Origin: Flammeovirgaceae bacterium | GTDB lineage: Bacteria > Bacteroidota > Bacteroidia > Cytophagales > Cyclobacteriaceae | Reading direction: 5' to 3' | Assembly: GCA_021298015.1 (NCBI GenBank) | Contig: JAJTGY010000010.1 | Coordinates: 1 to 64,000 of the forward strand | Length of the DNA: 64,000 nt | In this document: positions 1-8,942 of the stretch, one piece after another | Layout of the letters: every line of letters starts with the position of its first letter | How positions within the stretch are numbered: the first letter of the stretch is position 1 | Made by a program: the position numbers and the translations under genes | Notes under the pieces: generated by a model | Told to the model about the DNA's origin: nothing | The model's database searches: none | What the model saw: only the letters and a program-made list of their open reading frames with translations

Positions 1-121
1 ATGAAACGAAGGGAATGGTTTACAGGACTCTGGATGAATGTCAATTCCTTTACGACACCATTGAGTTTTACTTTCTAATGACAATTCCGGGTTAATTTGA
101 ATCAGTAAGGTACCCAACTGC
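1..121. other. Window edge, no gene assigned
   Basis: This is the stretch downstream of glgB to the window edge. A 25-codon plus-strand frame and an open minus-strand frame running off the edge are both present, but neither has a recognisable product or a convincing start. I see no clear terminator hairpin after glgB, so the operon may continue leftwards out of the window. Confidence 0.4.
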
Positions 122-2101
122 CTACTTGATATCAAACTCGGCCAGTTCCTCTTCCAATTTAAAGACACTAACAGCCAACGGAGGCATTTCAATCGTTATC
201 GAATAATTCCGATTATGGTATTTGACGGGCGTGGTATACAACAAACCCTGATTCAGCACCCCACTTCCGCCATATTTCAGATTGTCGGAATTGAAAACTT
301 CTTTCCAGGCGCCCCGGAGGTCGACCCCCAGGCGGTAGTGGTGATGGCCTTGTGGCGTGAAATTGCAAACAACCAGCAGGGCATCTTTCGAGTCATCCGC
401 TTTTCGCAAGAAAACGAGTACGCTGTTATCGCGGTCGTTATAATCAACCCACTCAAACCCCTGTCCGCTGAAGGGATACTTGTAAAGTGCGGGCTCTGCC
501 TTGTACAACGCATTCAGGTCTTTCACCGCCTGCTGCACACCGCGATGGTAGGCATGATCCAGCAAGTGCCAATCCAAACTGCGGTCATGGTTCCACTCGC
601 CCGACTGCCCAAATTCACCGCCCATAAACAGCAACTTAGTGCCGGGGTGAGTGAACATATAGCCAAACATTGTTCGCAAATTGGCAAATTTATTCCATTC
701 ATCGCCCGGCATGCGACCCAAGAGGGAACCTTTTCCGTGCACCACTTCATCATGCGAAAAGGGCAGCATAAAGTTTTCTGTAAACGCATAAATAATACTG
801 AAGGTGACATCGTTTTGATGATACCTCCGGTAAATGGAATCCCGCTTAAAATATTTAAGGGTGTCGTGCATCCAGCCCATCATCCACTTTTGCCCGAAAC
901 CCAGACCGCCTGCATACGTTGGTCTTGATACACCGGCAAAAGCGGTTGATTCTTCCGCGATCGTTATGGCATCCGGAAACTCTCCGTACACAACCTCATT
1001 AAACTCCTTCAAAAAGCTAATTGCCTCTAAATTCTCGTTGCCGCCATATTCATTGGGAACCCACTCATCAGCCTTTCGTGAATAATCGAGATACAACATG
1101 GAGGCCACCGCATCGACACGAAGCCCGTCAATATGAAATTTGTCGAGCCAATAAACTGCATTACTAATCAGGAATGAGCGAACTTCATTACGGCCATAGT
1201 TATAAATATAGCTGCTCCAATCGGGGTGAAACCCCTTACGCGGGTCGGCATGCTCGAACAAATGAGTGCCATCGAAATTATACAGGCCATGTGCATCACC
1301 CGGAAAATGAGAAGGCACCCAATCGAGGATGACCCCTATGCCGGCCTGATGGAAAGCGTCTACCAACTCCATAAACTCCTGGGGAGAGCCGTATCGGCTG
1401 CTGGGCGCAAAGTATCCGGTCAGTTGATACCCCCATGATCCAAAGAAAGGATGCTCCATGACCGGCAAAAACTCGACATGCGTAAACCCCATCTCCTTCA
1501 CGTAGTAGACCAATTCCGTTGCCAATTCCCGGTAGCTTAACGATCGATTATTATCCTCCACCTTCCTTCGCCAGCTGCCTATGTGTACCTCGTACACCGA
1601 AATTGCCTTTTGATGGTCACTATTCCGTTTCCGTTGATCCATCCAGGTATCATCCTTCCACTCATATTGGAGATCCCACGTGATACTGGCCGTTTTGGGA
1701 GGCGTTTCGGAGAATACACCAAACGGATCAGCTTTTTCAAGGTACTCGCCCGTGTTGGAGAAAATAGCATACTTATACACTTCGCCATGTCCAACATCCT
1801 TAAAAAATCCTTCCCAAATACCCGACTCATCCCAGCGCGGATTCAACTTGTGCTGATGATTACTCCAGTAGTTAAAATTTCCGATCACCGAAACAGCCTG
1901 GGCGTTGGGCGCCCACACGGCAAAAAAGGTGCCACGCTCGCCCTTGTAATCCATCGGGTGTGACCCCAGCTTTTCGTACAAACGAAAATGCTTACCGGAC
2001 CTGAAAAGATGAATATCAAAATCCGTGATCAGGCTTGGTGATTCCCAAACATCATCCGTCTTTTTAATTTCCTCTGCCTTCTTCGATGTCTTTTTTCCCA
2101 T
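122..2101 (-). CDS. glgB: 1,4-alpha-glucan branching enzyme
   Basis: GlgB moves alpha-1,4 segments to alpha-1,6 branch points in cytosolic glucan. At 659 residues it is a branching enzyme without the extra N1 module of long enteric forms. A CBM48/E-set domain lies near residues 50-140, followed by a GH13 barrel. The nucleophile motif DGLRVDAVASML, the acid/base motif IAEESTAF and the transition-state motif SHDEVVHGKGS are all present. It is the last gene of the minus-strand glucan operon, 17 bp after the TreS-maltokinase gene. It would branch the linear chains made by GlgE encoded two genes upstream. Nothing looks damaged. The function is clear from the motifs and from the GlgE context. Confidence 0.96.
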   Translation of the reverse strand: MGKKTSKKAEEIKKTDDVWESPSLITDFDIHLFRSGKHFRLYEKLGSHPMDYKGERGTFFAVWAPNAQAVSVIGNFNYWSNHQHKLNPRWDESGIWEGFFKDVGHGEVYKYAIFSNTGEYLEKADPFGVFSETPPKTASITWDLQYEWKDDTWMDQRKRNSDHQKAISVYEVHIGSWRRKVEDNNRSLSYRELATELVYYVKEMGFTHVEFLPVMEHPFFGSWGYQLTGYFAPSSRYGSPQEFMELVDAFHQAGIGVILDWVPSHFPGDAHGLYNFDGTHLFEHADPRKGFHPDWSSYIYNYGRNEVRSFLISNAVYWLDKFHIDGLRVDAVASMLYLDYSRKADEWVPNEYGGNENLEAISFLKEFNEVVYGEFPDAITIAEESTAFAGVSRPTYAGGLGFGQKWMMGWMHDTLKYFKRDSIYRRYHQNDVTFSIIYAFTENFMLPFSHDEVVHGKGSLLGRMPGDEWNKFANLRTMFGYMFTHPGTKLLFMGGEFGQSGEWNHDRSLDWHLLDHAYHRGVQQAVKDLNALYKAEPALYKYPFSGQGFEWVDYNDRDNSVLVFLRKADDSKDALLVVCNFTPQGHHHYRLGVDLRGAWKEVFNSDNLKYGGSGVLNQGLLYTTPVKYHNRNYSITIEMPPLAVSVFKLEEELAEFDIK

Positions 2102-2118
2102 GATGGCGAATTAGTTGT

Positions 2119-5100
2119 TCACTTCTTTTTTCGTTCTTCTTTTGCCAAAAAATAGCGGCTCATGTGATAATGAATGCCCCGGAGTGGAATCGCTACCCAA
2201 TCGGGTCGGCCGTTCAACTCATACCCCAGTTCGTAAATGGCTTTTTCAATCAGGTAAGTACGAATGAGCACTTCGTTTTCCAGGGCCAGGTCTTTATCCC
2301 ACCCCATACGTTCCATGTAGGCGCCCATATAAAAGCGGCTCACGTAGTGTTGCCACTGCTCGGCCCATTGCTCCAGAAACTCCATATCCTGTGCCCGATA
2401 GTTTTCATTGAGCAAAATCTTGCCAAAAGCGGCATAATGGAAAGAACGCATCATGCCCGCGACATCTTTAAGGGGATTCTTTTTCAATCTTCGTTCGCTG
2501 AAGCTAAAGCCTGGTTCGCCTTCAAAATCAATGATCACAAAATCCTTGCCCGTAAATAATACTTGACCCAGGTGATAATCACCATGGATGCGCGTTTTGA
2601 TGGCCTGGATGCGCGTGGTATAAATTTCACTGAAGCACTCCAAAATGCTATCCTCCAGCGCTAACACTTTTTCGGCCAACTCCCGGGTCTCTGCATTCAG
2701 CTTGGACAACGAATTCGATAACAGCCGCAATCGGTCCTTGGCCAGCTTTCGCAGTGACGAGTACAGCGAGCGCTGATAATTCGGAGTGAAATACTCGGGA
2801 GAGAAGGCCGGGTTGGCCGAATCCGAGGCCAGCGCCAGATGCATTTCAGCCGTGCGCTGCCCCAGGCGAACCACGCGTTCATAAAAACCACGCCCTACCA
2901 ATTCCTGAATCATTTCGGGCGCATCTTCAAAATGAATAGCCGAACGGTTCAACAGTTTAGGCACTTTTTCTTTACGGGCTTTTTCCAGTGCCCGCTCATA
3001 AAAACGTCCCACCGAATCAATCGTCATGCCCCAGGCATCTCCCTGATTATCGACCTTCTCTTGTAACAGTCCGAATACGTAGGTCTTCCCTTCAATGTCC
3101 CGGTACTCGACACTGCCCGCATACTTAGGTGAATTGCGGAAGCTCGTGCTCTCGGACAAAAACCGTACAATCTCCAGGTCGGGATTAATCTCTTTCTCGA
3201 TCTTTCGATAAAATTTGAAAAAATACTGATCGTTATAGATGATGGCCGTATTGCTCTGGTCGGCTTTCAAAATCTTCGAGTCAATGTGATCGACATTTAT
3301 CTTCGAGTAAACGCTCGAGTTGAACTCCAGTGTTCCCTCCTGATCTTTTAAGCGAAGTTTCTTTTCCATACTGCTAAGCATGAAATCCCGAAAACTGCGC
3401 ACATAACTGCTGTCCACCACAAATCCCGTCTTGCCCTGAACTTCAGCCCGGCACACTACACTTTGCGCAGTGTACTCGCCCTTGTCAAAAATCGTATCTG
3501 TGGGCACAAAGCATATTGGCAGGAAGTATAGCTCCGGCAGGCGCTGCACATAGTGGACTTCAATAATGGTCAGGTAATGCGTATCGCCATCTACCTTCAC
3601 CGGTACCACCTTGTGCACCGCCAGCTTACTGATCACCTTGGCTTTGCCCCCAAACCAGCGGCACTTGCGCATAAACGGCTGAAAGATTTTTCGTTCCAGC
3701 ACGCGCACTTCGTTGTAGTTGTTAAAGAGCTTCTCCCAGCTGGAATCGGTCTTCAACAGCTGCAATTCGCCACCCTCCTGCGCTTGGTCCTTCCTCTCGG
3801 TATCATCTACCTGAAACCAGAAATAGCCGTAGGGCCCGATCGTAATAGGGTACTCACCCGCTTCAACACTGCGGAAGCGATTCTGACTGAATACTTCGGT
3901 AATATCACAGTCTTTAAAATCCCGAAGAGCCAGCATGGTAGACTGCGAAAACTGCGACAAATTGGCCACGACAATAACCCGCTGCCCGTCATTTGAACGG
4001 GCAAAGCAAAGTACCTTGGCATTCGAACTGTCGATGAATTTCATATCTCCCCGGCCGAAAATATTCAGCCGTTTGCGCATGGCCAGTACACCTTTTACCC
4101 ACCACAACAGAGAAGACGAGTTTTCCTCCTGCGCCACCACGTTCACCGACTCGTACCGGTACACCGGATCTGAGATAATCGGCAGATACAATTTTTGTGG
4201 ATTAGCGGCAGAGAAGCCTGCGTTGATGTTCATGTTCCACTGCATGGGGGTGCGCACGCCATAGCGGTCACCCAGATACACATTATCCCCCATTCCAATT
4301 TCGTCCCCGTAGTACATTACCGGAGTGCCCGGTAAGGAAAAAAGGATGGTGTAAAGTAATTCAATTTTTCTCCGATCGTTTGCCATCAGAGGCGCCAGTC
4401 GCCTGCGAATACCAATGTTGCGTTTGTTATTCGGGTCCGAAGCGTAGGCTTTGAATAGATAATCTTTTTCCTCTTCCGTCACCATCTCCAATCCAATCTC
4501 ATCGTGATTGCGAAGAAAAATGGCCCACTGACAATTCTCCGGTGTTTCGGGTGTTTGCTCAATAATATCAGTGATCGGGTAGCTATCTTCCGTTCGAAGG
4601 GCCAGGAATAACCGGGGCATCAACGGATAATGAAAATTCATGTGGCATTCCTGCCCATCGCCAAAGTAAGCCGCAGCATCTTCGGGCCATAAGTTTGCCT
4701 CGGCCAGTAATACGCGATCGTCATAGTGCTTGTCGATGTGGCTGCGCAGCTTTTTCAAAAACGCGTGTGTCTGAGGCAGGTTCTCGCAGTTGGTGCCCTC
4801 CTCTTCAAAGAGAAAAGGAACGGATGACAACCGGAATCCATCTACGCCCAACTTCATCCAGAAGTCGGCCACCTTAATCATCTCAAACTGCACCTCCGGA
4901 TTTTCATAATTCAATTCCGGTTGATGCCGATAGAAGCGGTGCCAGTAATACGCCCGGGCCTCCTGATCCCAACTCCAGTTACCGGATTCATCATCAGAAA
5001 AGATGATGCGCGCTTGTTTATAACGATCAGGAGTTTCACTCCAAACGTAATAATCTTTAAAGCGGGAACCCGCCCTGGCTTTCCGCGACTTCTGGAACCA

Positions 5101-5442
5101 GGGGTGCTGGTCAGACGTGTGGTTGAGCACCAGTTCCGTCACCACTTTAAAACCCCGCTTGTGGGCCTCCTTCAAAAATGCCTTGAAATCACTCAGCGTG
5201 CCATAGTCCGGATGGATATCACAATAATCCGTAACATCAAAACCATCGTCCTTGAGGGGTGACGGGTAGAACGGCAGCAGCCAGATTGTGTTGATGCCCA
5301 GATCTTCGAGATAATCCAGTTTCTGAATCAACCCTGGAAAATCGCCAATACCATCACCATTGCTGTCAAAAAAAGCCCTAACGCTCACCTCGTAGATGAC
5401 GGCATCTTTATACCACAACGATTCACTTTTTAAAGCTGGCAT
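2119..5442 (-). CDS. treS: Trehalose synthase-maltokinase fusion, TreS domain lacking its nucleophile
   Basis: This 1107-residue protein joins an N-terminal GH13 trehalose synthase domain (about 1-550) to a C-terminal maltokinase (Pep2-type) domain (about 590-1100). The family interconverts trehalose and maltose and phosphorylates maltose for GlgE. The kinase looks intact, with HGDYHLGQ as catalytic loop and IIDFEGEP as the metal-binding Asp motif. The GH13 half has strong TreS hallmarks (EGTNCENLP, LLAEAN with Glu249, LRNHDE with Asp315). However, the usual FRLDAVP reads FRLSSVP, so Ser206 sits where the catalytic Asp belongs. I checked this in the DNA (codon TCA, complement of 4825-4827). 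Maltokinase activity is likely; isomerase activity is doubtful (inference). It sits 2 bp after glgE within the same operon. Confidence 0.9.
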   Translation of the reverse strand: MPALKSESLWYKDAVIYEVSVRAFFDSNGDGIGDFPGLIQKLDYLEDLGINTIWLLPFYPSPLKDDGFDVTDYCDIHPDYGTLSDFKAFLKEAHKRGFKVVTELVLNHTSDQHPWFQKSRKARAGSRFKDYYVWSETPDRYKQARIIFSDDESGNWSWDQEARAYYWHRFYRHQPELNYENPEVQFEMIKVADFWMKLGVDGFRLSSVPFLFEEEGTNCENLPQTHAFLKKLRSHIDKHYDDRVLLAEANLWPEDAAAYFGDGQECHMNFHYPLMPRLFLALRTEDSYPITDIIEQTPETPENCQWAIFLRNHDEIGLEMVTEEEKDYLFKAYASDPNNKRNIGIRRRLAPLMANDRRKIELLYTILFSLPGTPVMYYGDEIGMGDNVYLGDRYGVRTPMQWNMNINAGFSAANPQKLYLPIISDPVYRYESVNVVAQEENSSSLLWWVKGVLAMRKRLNIFGRGDMKFIDSSNAKVLCFARSNDGQRVIVVANLSQFSQSTMLALRDFKDCDITEVFSQNRFRSVEAGEYPITIGPYGYFWFQVDDTERKDQAQEGGELQLLKTDSSWEKLFNNYNEVRVLERKIFQPFMRKCRWFGGKAKVISKLAVHKVVPVKVDGDTHYLTIIEVHYVQRLPELYFLPICFVPTDTIFDKGEYTAQSVVCRAEVQGKTGFVVDSSYVRSFRDFMLSSMEKKLRLKDQEGTLEFNSSVYSKINVDHIDSKILKADQSNTAIIYNDQYFFKFYRKIEKEINPDLEIVRFLSESTSFRNSPKYAGSVEYRDIEGKTYVFGLLQEKVDNQGDAWGMTIDSVGRFYERALEKARKEKVPKLLNRSAIHFEDAPEMIQELVGRGFYERVVRLGQRTAEMHLALASDSANPAFSPEYFTPNYQRSLYSSLRKLAKDRLRLLSNSLSKLNAETRELAEKVLALEDSILECFSEIYTTRIQAIKTRIHGDYHLGQVLFTGKDFVIIDFEGEPGFSFSERRLKKNPLKDVAGMMRSFHYAAFGKILLNENYRAQDMEFLEQWAEQWQHYVSRFYMGAYMERMGWDKDLALENEVLIRTYLIEKAIYELGYELNGRPDWVAIPLRGIHYHMSRYFLAKEERKKK

Positions 5443-5444
5443 AT

Positions 5445-7388
5445 TTACATGTTCGATTCATGAATCTCAACTTTGAACAAATGAAACGGCAACTTATGCG
5501 GATTCAACTCCACAAAATTCCAGTCCTGCGTCCAGGTGTACTGCTCATGACTAACCAGGTCATGCAATTTGAGGTTGACTTTGTCGCCAAGCCGAAGTAC
5601 ATCCCGGGGCACCTGAACATATCCGCTTTGCGTGTTATTCGGGTCCATCGTGCACACACACAAAATAATATTCTTCAAATCATCCGTAGCCTTTACATAA
5701 GCCATTATGTTTCCGTTCTCAATAGTACAAAAACGGATATTCCAGGTGGATTGCAAGGCCTCATTCTCCTTCCGCGCGCGGTTGACCAGGCTGATGATGT
5801 CCGTCATCCGGTTGGTGCGTTTCCAGTCGTAGTGGCGCACCTCGTATTTCTCCGAATTCAGATACTCTTCCTTGCCTTCCACCGGCACGTTTTCATTGAA
5901 TTCGTAAGAGGGGCCATACATACCGTAGTTACTGGATAGCGTTGCCGCCAGAAAGTAACGAATGATAAAACTGTTCTCACCCGCATACTGCAGGTGATAC
6001 GGTAAAATGTCTGGTGTATTAGGCCAAAAGTTGGGCCGGAAGAAATTGCGCGAAGGACCATTTACCAGTTGATCCATGTACTCGATCAATTCGCCTTTGG
6101 TGGGCCGCCACGTGAAATACGTGTAACCCTGCTGAAATCCTACTTTGGCGAGTGCAGCCATCACCTTCGGGCGAGTAAAGGCTTCCGAGAGGAAAATAAC
6201 ATCGGGATACTTTGCATTGACTTCGCCAATAACCCACTCCCAAAACCGAAAGGCCTTGGTGTGCGGGTTGTCAACCCGGAAAATGGAAACCCCTTGCTCA
6301 ATCCAGAAGACAAAAATGGAATGCAGTTCGTCCCACAGGTTCTTCCAGTCGTCTGATTCGAAATTGAACGGATATATATCCTGATACTTTTTCGGGGGAT
6401 TCTCGGCATACTGAATGCTGCCATCGGGGCGCACTTTAAACCAGTTGGGGTGCTGCTTCACGTAAGGGTGATCGGGTGCGCATTGAAAGGCAATATCCAT
6501 CGCGATCTCAATTCCCATTTTTTTCGCCTCTTTCACCAGGGTGCGAAAATCCTCCAACGTGCCCAGTTCCGGATGCACCGATTTATGTCCTCCCTCCTCA
6601 CTACCGATTGCCCAGGGCGAGCCGGGCTCGCCCGGTTGCGCGTTCACATTATTGTTTTTCCCCTTCCGGTTGACTTTACCTATCGGGTGAATGGGCGGAA
6701 AATACAACACATCGAAACCCATAGCCGCCACGCGGGGCAGCAGCTTCTGACAGTCTTTAAATGTACCGTGCTTACCCGGTTGCAGCGAGGCCGACCGGGG
6801 AAAAAACTCATACCAACTGCTGAACAACGCCTTCTGGCGTTCAACCAAGATCTCATACGGGTACTCGATTGTGGTCTCATGCTCTTTTAACGGATAGTCA
6901 TGCACGATCTCAGCAAAGGACTTCGAAAGGACCGTTTCCACGGACTCCTGGTGCCGTTCCGTATCCTCCAGTTTCTTGGCGAGCAAGAGCAGATCTTTGT
7001 TCGTGGTGCCTGCCAACTGACGCAACATCAGGGCGCCCTCACGCAACTCCAGGGAGACTTCCACATTGGCCTTAGCTTTCTTCACAATGCCGTCAAACCA
7101 GGTTTCGAAGTGATCAACCCAGGCGTGGATCGTGAACTCGCAAATGCCTTGCTCGGTCACGTAGAAAGATCCGAGCCACTCATCATTACTCAAATGCCGG
7201 AGCGGAAGAATGGTCCAGTTTTTTCTGCCCTGCATGCGATACAACAGTTGGGCGCGCACGTGGTCGTGCCCATCGCCAAAGATGTGGGCCGTAACGTCTA
7301 CACGTTCACCCACCGTGCGTTTTGCCCGATAGATGCCGCCATCTACCACCGGTTGCACATGCTCAATAATCACTCGTTGCTTGCTCAT
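5445..7388 (-). CDS. glgE: Alpha-1,4-glucan:maltose-1-phosphate maltosyltransferase
   Basis: GlgE extends alpha-1,4-glucan with maltosyl units from maltose-1-phosphate in the cytosol (GH13 subfamily 3). The 647-residue length is typical. An N-terminal beta-sandwich and helical region (about 1-190) precedes the barrel. The nucleophile motif FRVDNPHTK, the acid/base motif FLSEAFTRP and the substrate motif NFWPNTPDIL are intact, as is GMYGPSYEFNENVP. These are specific to GlgE rather than to amylases. The gene is six bases from the upstream GH13 lipoprotein gene and directly before the TreS-maltokinase gene that should supply its substrate. The start at 7388 gives MSKQRVIIEHVQPVVDGG, a normal GlgE N-terminus. 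Confidence 0.96.
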   Translation of the reverse strand: MSKQRVIIEHVQPVVDGGIYRAKRTVGERVDVTAHIFGDGHDHVRAQLLYRMQGRKNWTILPLRHLSNDEWLGSFYVTEQGICEFTIHAWVDHFETWFDGIVKKAKANVEVSLELREGALMLRQLAGTTNKDLLLLAKKLEDTERHQESVETVLSKSFAEIVHDYPLKEHETTIEYPYEILVERQKALFSSWYEFFPRSASLQPGKHGTFKDCQKLLPRVAAMGFDVLYFPPIHPIGKVNRKGKNNNVNAQPGEPGSPWAIGSEEGGHKSVHPELGTLEDFRTLVKEAKKMGIEIAMDIAFQCAPDHPYVKQHPNWFKVRPDGSIQYAENPPKKYQDIYPFNFESDDWKNLWDELHSIFVFWIEQGVSIFRVDNPHTKAFRFWEWVIGEVNAKYPDVIFLSEAFTRPKVMAALAKVGFQQGYTYFTWRPTKGELIEYMDQLVNGPSRNFFRPNFWPNTPDILPYHLQYAGENSFIIRYFLAATLSSNYGMYGPSYEFNENVPVEGKEEYLNSEKYEVRHYDWKRTNRMTDIISLVNRARKENEALQSTWNIRFCTIENGNIMAYVKATDDLKNIILCVCTMDPNNTQSGYVQVPRDVLRLGDKVNLKLHDLVSHEQYTWTQDWNFVELNPHKLPFHLFKVEIHESNM

Positions 7389-7394
7389 AGTCGT

Positions 7395-8942
7395 TTACTC
7401 CATAATAATGGTCCCCCAGGCGGGCAATCGTATTTCATTTTCGCGTTTCACAGCTGCTTTTCGGCTGTCATAAATAATTTCTGAAAATCCAGGAGGTAAC
7501 GCGAACGTAACTTCCACATCCGACACGTTGTTCATCACCAAAAGCTGCTCGCCTTCGAATGCCCTCACGTAACTCACCACCTCGCCTATCGAAATGCCGG
7601 GTTCCTCCAATGTGCCGTAGGTGAGCACTGGGTGGGCATTGCGTAAGGCGATCAATTCGCGATAAAATTCAAACAAGCTGTTCGGGTCGCCCTTTTGTCT
7701 GGCGAACGGCACCACGGTTTGATCTGTCGAGTATTGAGGCACTTCCCATCGCGTCTCAACGAGGGACTTACCTGCTTCATCCCACAGAAACGGCTCACGA
7801 ATGAACTCATCCGGCTTTTGGCCGAGCATTCCGATTTCTTCGCCATAGTAGATGTAGGGAGTGCCTGGAAAGGTAAGCTGAATAGCAGCTGCCACCCGCG
7901 CCTTGTCCACGTTGCCACCCAACTCGCTTAATGTGCGGTTTTGGTCGTGATTGCGAATGAACGTGGCATCAATGTAGTCGCCCCCAGACGCTTCCGTGTA
8001 AAGACCTACAATACTTTTGTATTTACTAACGAGCCCAAGCGTGTCAAAGCCGGCATTGACCGTGCGAATGATGGAAATCCCCAGCTCGAAGTTGAAAAGT
8101 GCCGGCAGGCCCTTCAGGTATGGAGCCACCTCGTGAGGAGCACCTTCCGTATACACCTCGCCCACGAGATAGACGTCCTTCTTGAGTTTCTGCATCTCGG
8201 TTCGAAACCAAACCCAAAACGCATGATTATCCTGAGCGCGGTCGGTGGGATAGATATGTTTTGCGGCATCGAGCCGGAAACCATCAACATTCATTTCCTG
8301 AAGCCAATAACGGCCAATATCTACAAACTCCTCGCGCACCCGGGGATTATCAAAATTCAGATCGGGCATGCCACCCCAGAAGTAACCGTAATAGTGTTCG
8401 GCCGCGCTGTCACCATTTGGCGCGTGCCACTGCGTGATGTTATCAGAGTCCAGCTGAACTTCCTTTTTGGCAATTTCATCAGCTACCGAATCTTTGTCGG
8501 CCCATACGTAATAATCTCGGTAAGGACCTTGAGGATCTTTCAGTGCCGCCTGGAACCAAGGATGGTCAGAGCCGGTGTGATTCAAGATGAGATCGACCAA
8601 CACCCGTATGCCGCGCTGGTGCGCCTCGTTGACAAATGTTTTGAAATCATCCGGAGTGCCATATTCCGGATCAATACTCTTGTAATCCACCACATCATAC
8701 TTGTGATAGGTGGGCGACTTCATGATCGGCATAAGCCACACGCCTCCAATGCCCAACTCTTCCAGATAATCAAGTTTAGAGGTGAGTCCCTTCAGGTCGC
8801 CAATACCATCGCCATTGCCATCCGCGAAAGCGCGTACAAAAATCTCGTAGTTCACCCCGTGCGGCCATTGTGCAACTCGTTTCGGCTGAGGCTGGCAGGC
8901 AATCATCAGTAGAGCCGTAAAAAAACAAAGGCCGCGTATCAT
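7395..8942 (-). CDS. GH13 alpha-amylase family lipoprotein
   Basis: A 515-residue GH13 hydrolase or transglycosylase acting on alpha-glucan or maltooligosaccharide, probably in the periplasm or on the cell surface. The N-terminus has a short hydrophobic stretch ending in LLMIAC, a lipobox-like site. The barrel shows GDLKGLTSKLDYLEELGI, VDLILNHTG, the nucleophile motif DGFRLDAAKH, the acid/base motif VGEVYTEG and the transition-state motif RNHDQNRT. The overall pattern resembles oligo-1,6-glucosidase/amylase-type neighbours in glucan loci. Its start overlaps the stop of the preceding GH13 gene by one base (TAATG), so the two are probably translated together. Exact substrate specificity cannot be read from the sequence. 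Confidence 0.88.
   Translation of the reverse strand: MIRGLCFFTALLMIACQPQPKRVAQWPHGVNYEIFVRAFADGNGDGIGDLKGLTSKLDYLEELGIGGVWLMPIMKSPTYHKYDVVDYKSIDPEYGTPDDFKTFVNEAHQRGIRVLVDLILNHTGSDHPWFQAALKDPQGPYRDYYVWADKDSVADEIAKKEVQLDSDNITQWHAPNGDSAAEHYYGYFWGGMPDLNFDNPRVREEFVDIGRYWLQEMNVDGFRLDAAKHIYPTDRAQDNHAFWVWFRTEMQKLKKDVYLVGEVYTEGAPHEVAPYLKGLPALFNFELGISIIRTVNAGFDTLGLVSKYKSIVGLYTEASGGDYIDATFIRNHDQNRTLSELGGNVDKARVAAAIQLTFPGTPYIYYGEEIGMLGQKPDEFIREPFLWDEAGKSLVETRWEVPQYSTDQTVVPFARQKGDPNSLFEFYRELIALRNAHPVLTYGTLEEPGISIGEVVSYVRAFEGEQLLVMNNVSDVEVTFALPPGFSEIIYDSRKAAVKRENEIRLPAWGTIIME

Noticed and set aside
215-928. Plus-strand ORF of 237 aa opposite glgB
   Set aside because: It is a shadow of the branching-enzyme coding sequence; the glgB catalytic motifs lie on the other strand.
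7941-8912. Long plus-strand ORF of 323 aa opposite the GH13 lipoprotein gene
   Set aside because: It is antisense to a gene with full GH13 motifs, and its protein has no recognisable domain. The minus-strand gene explains the open frame.
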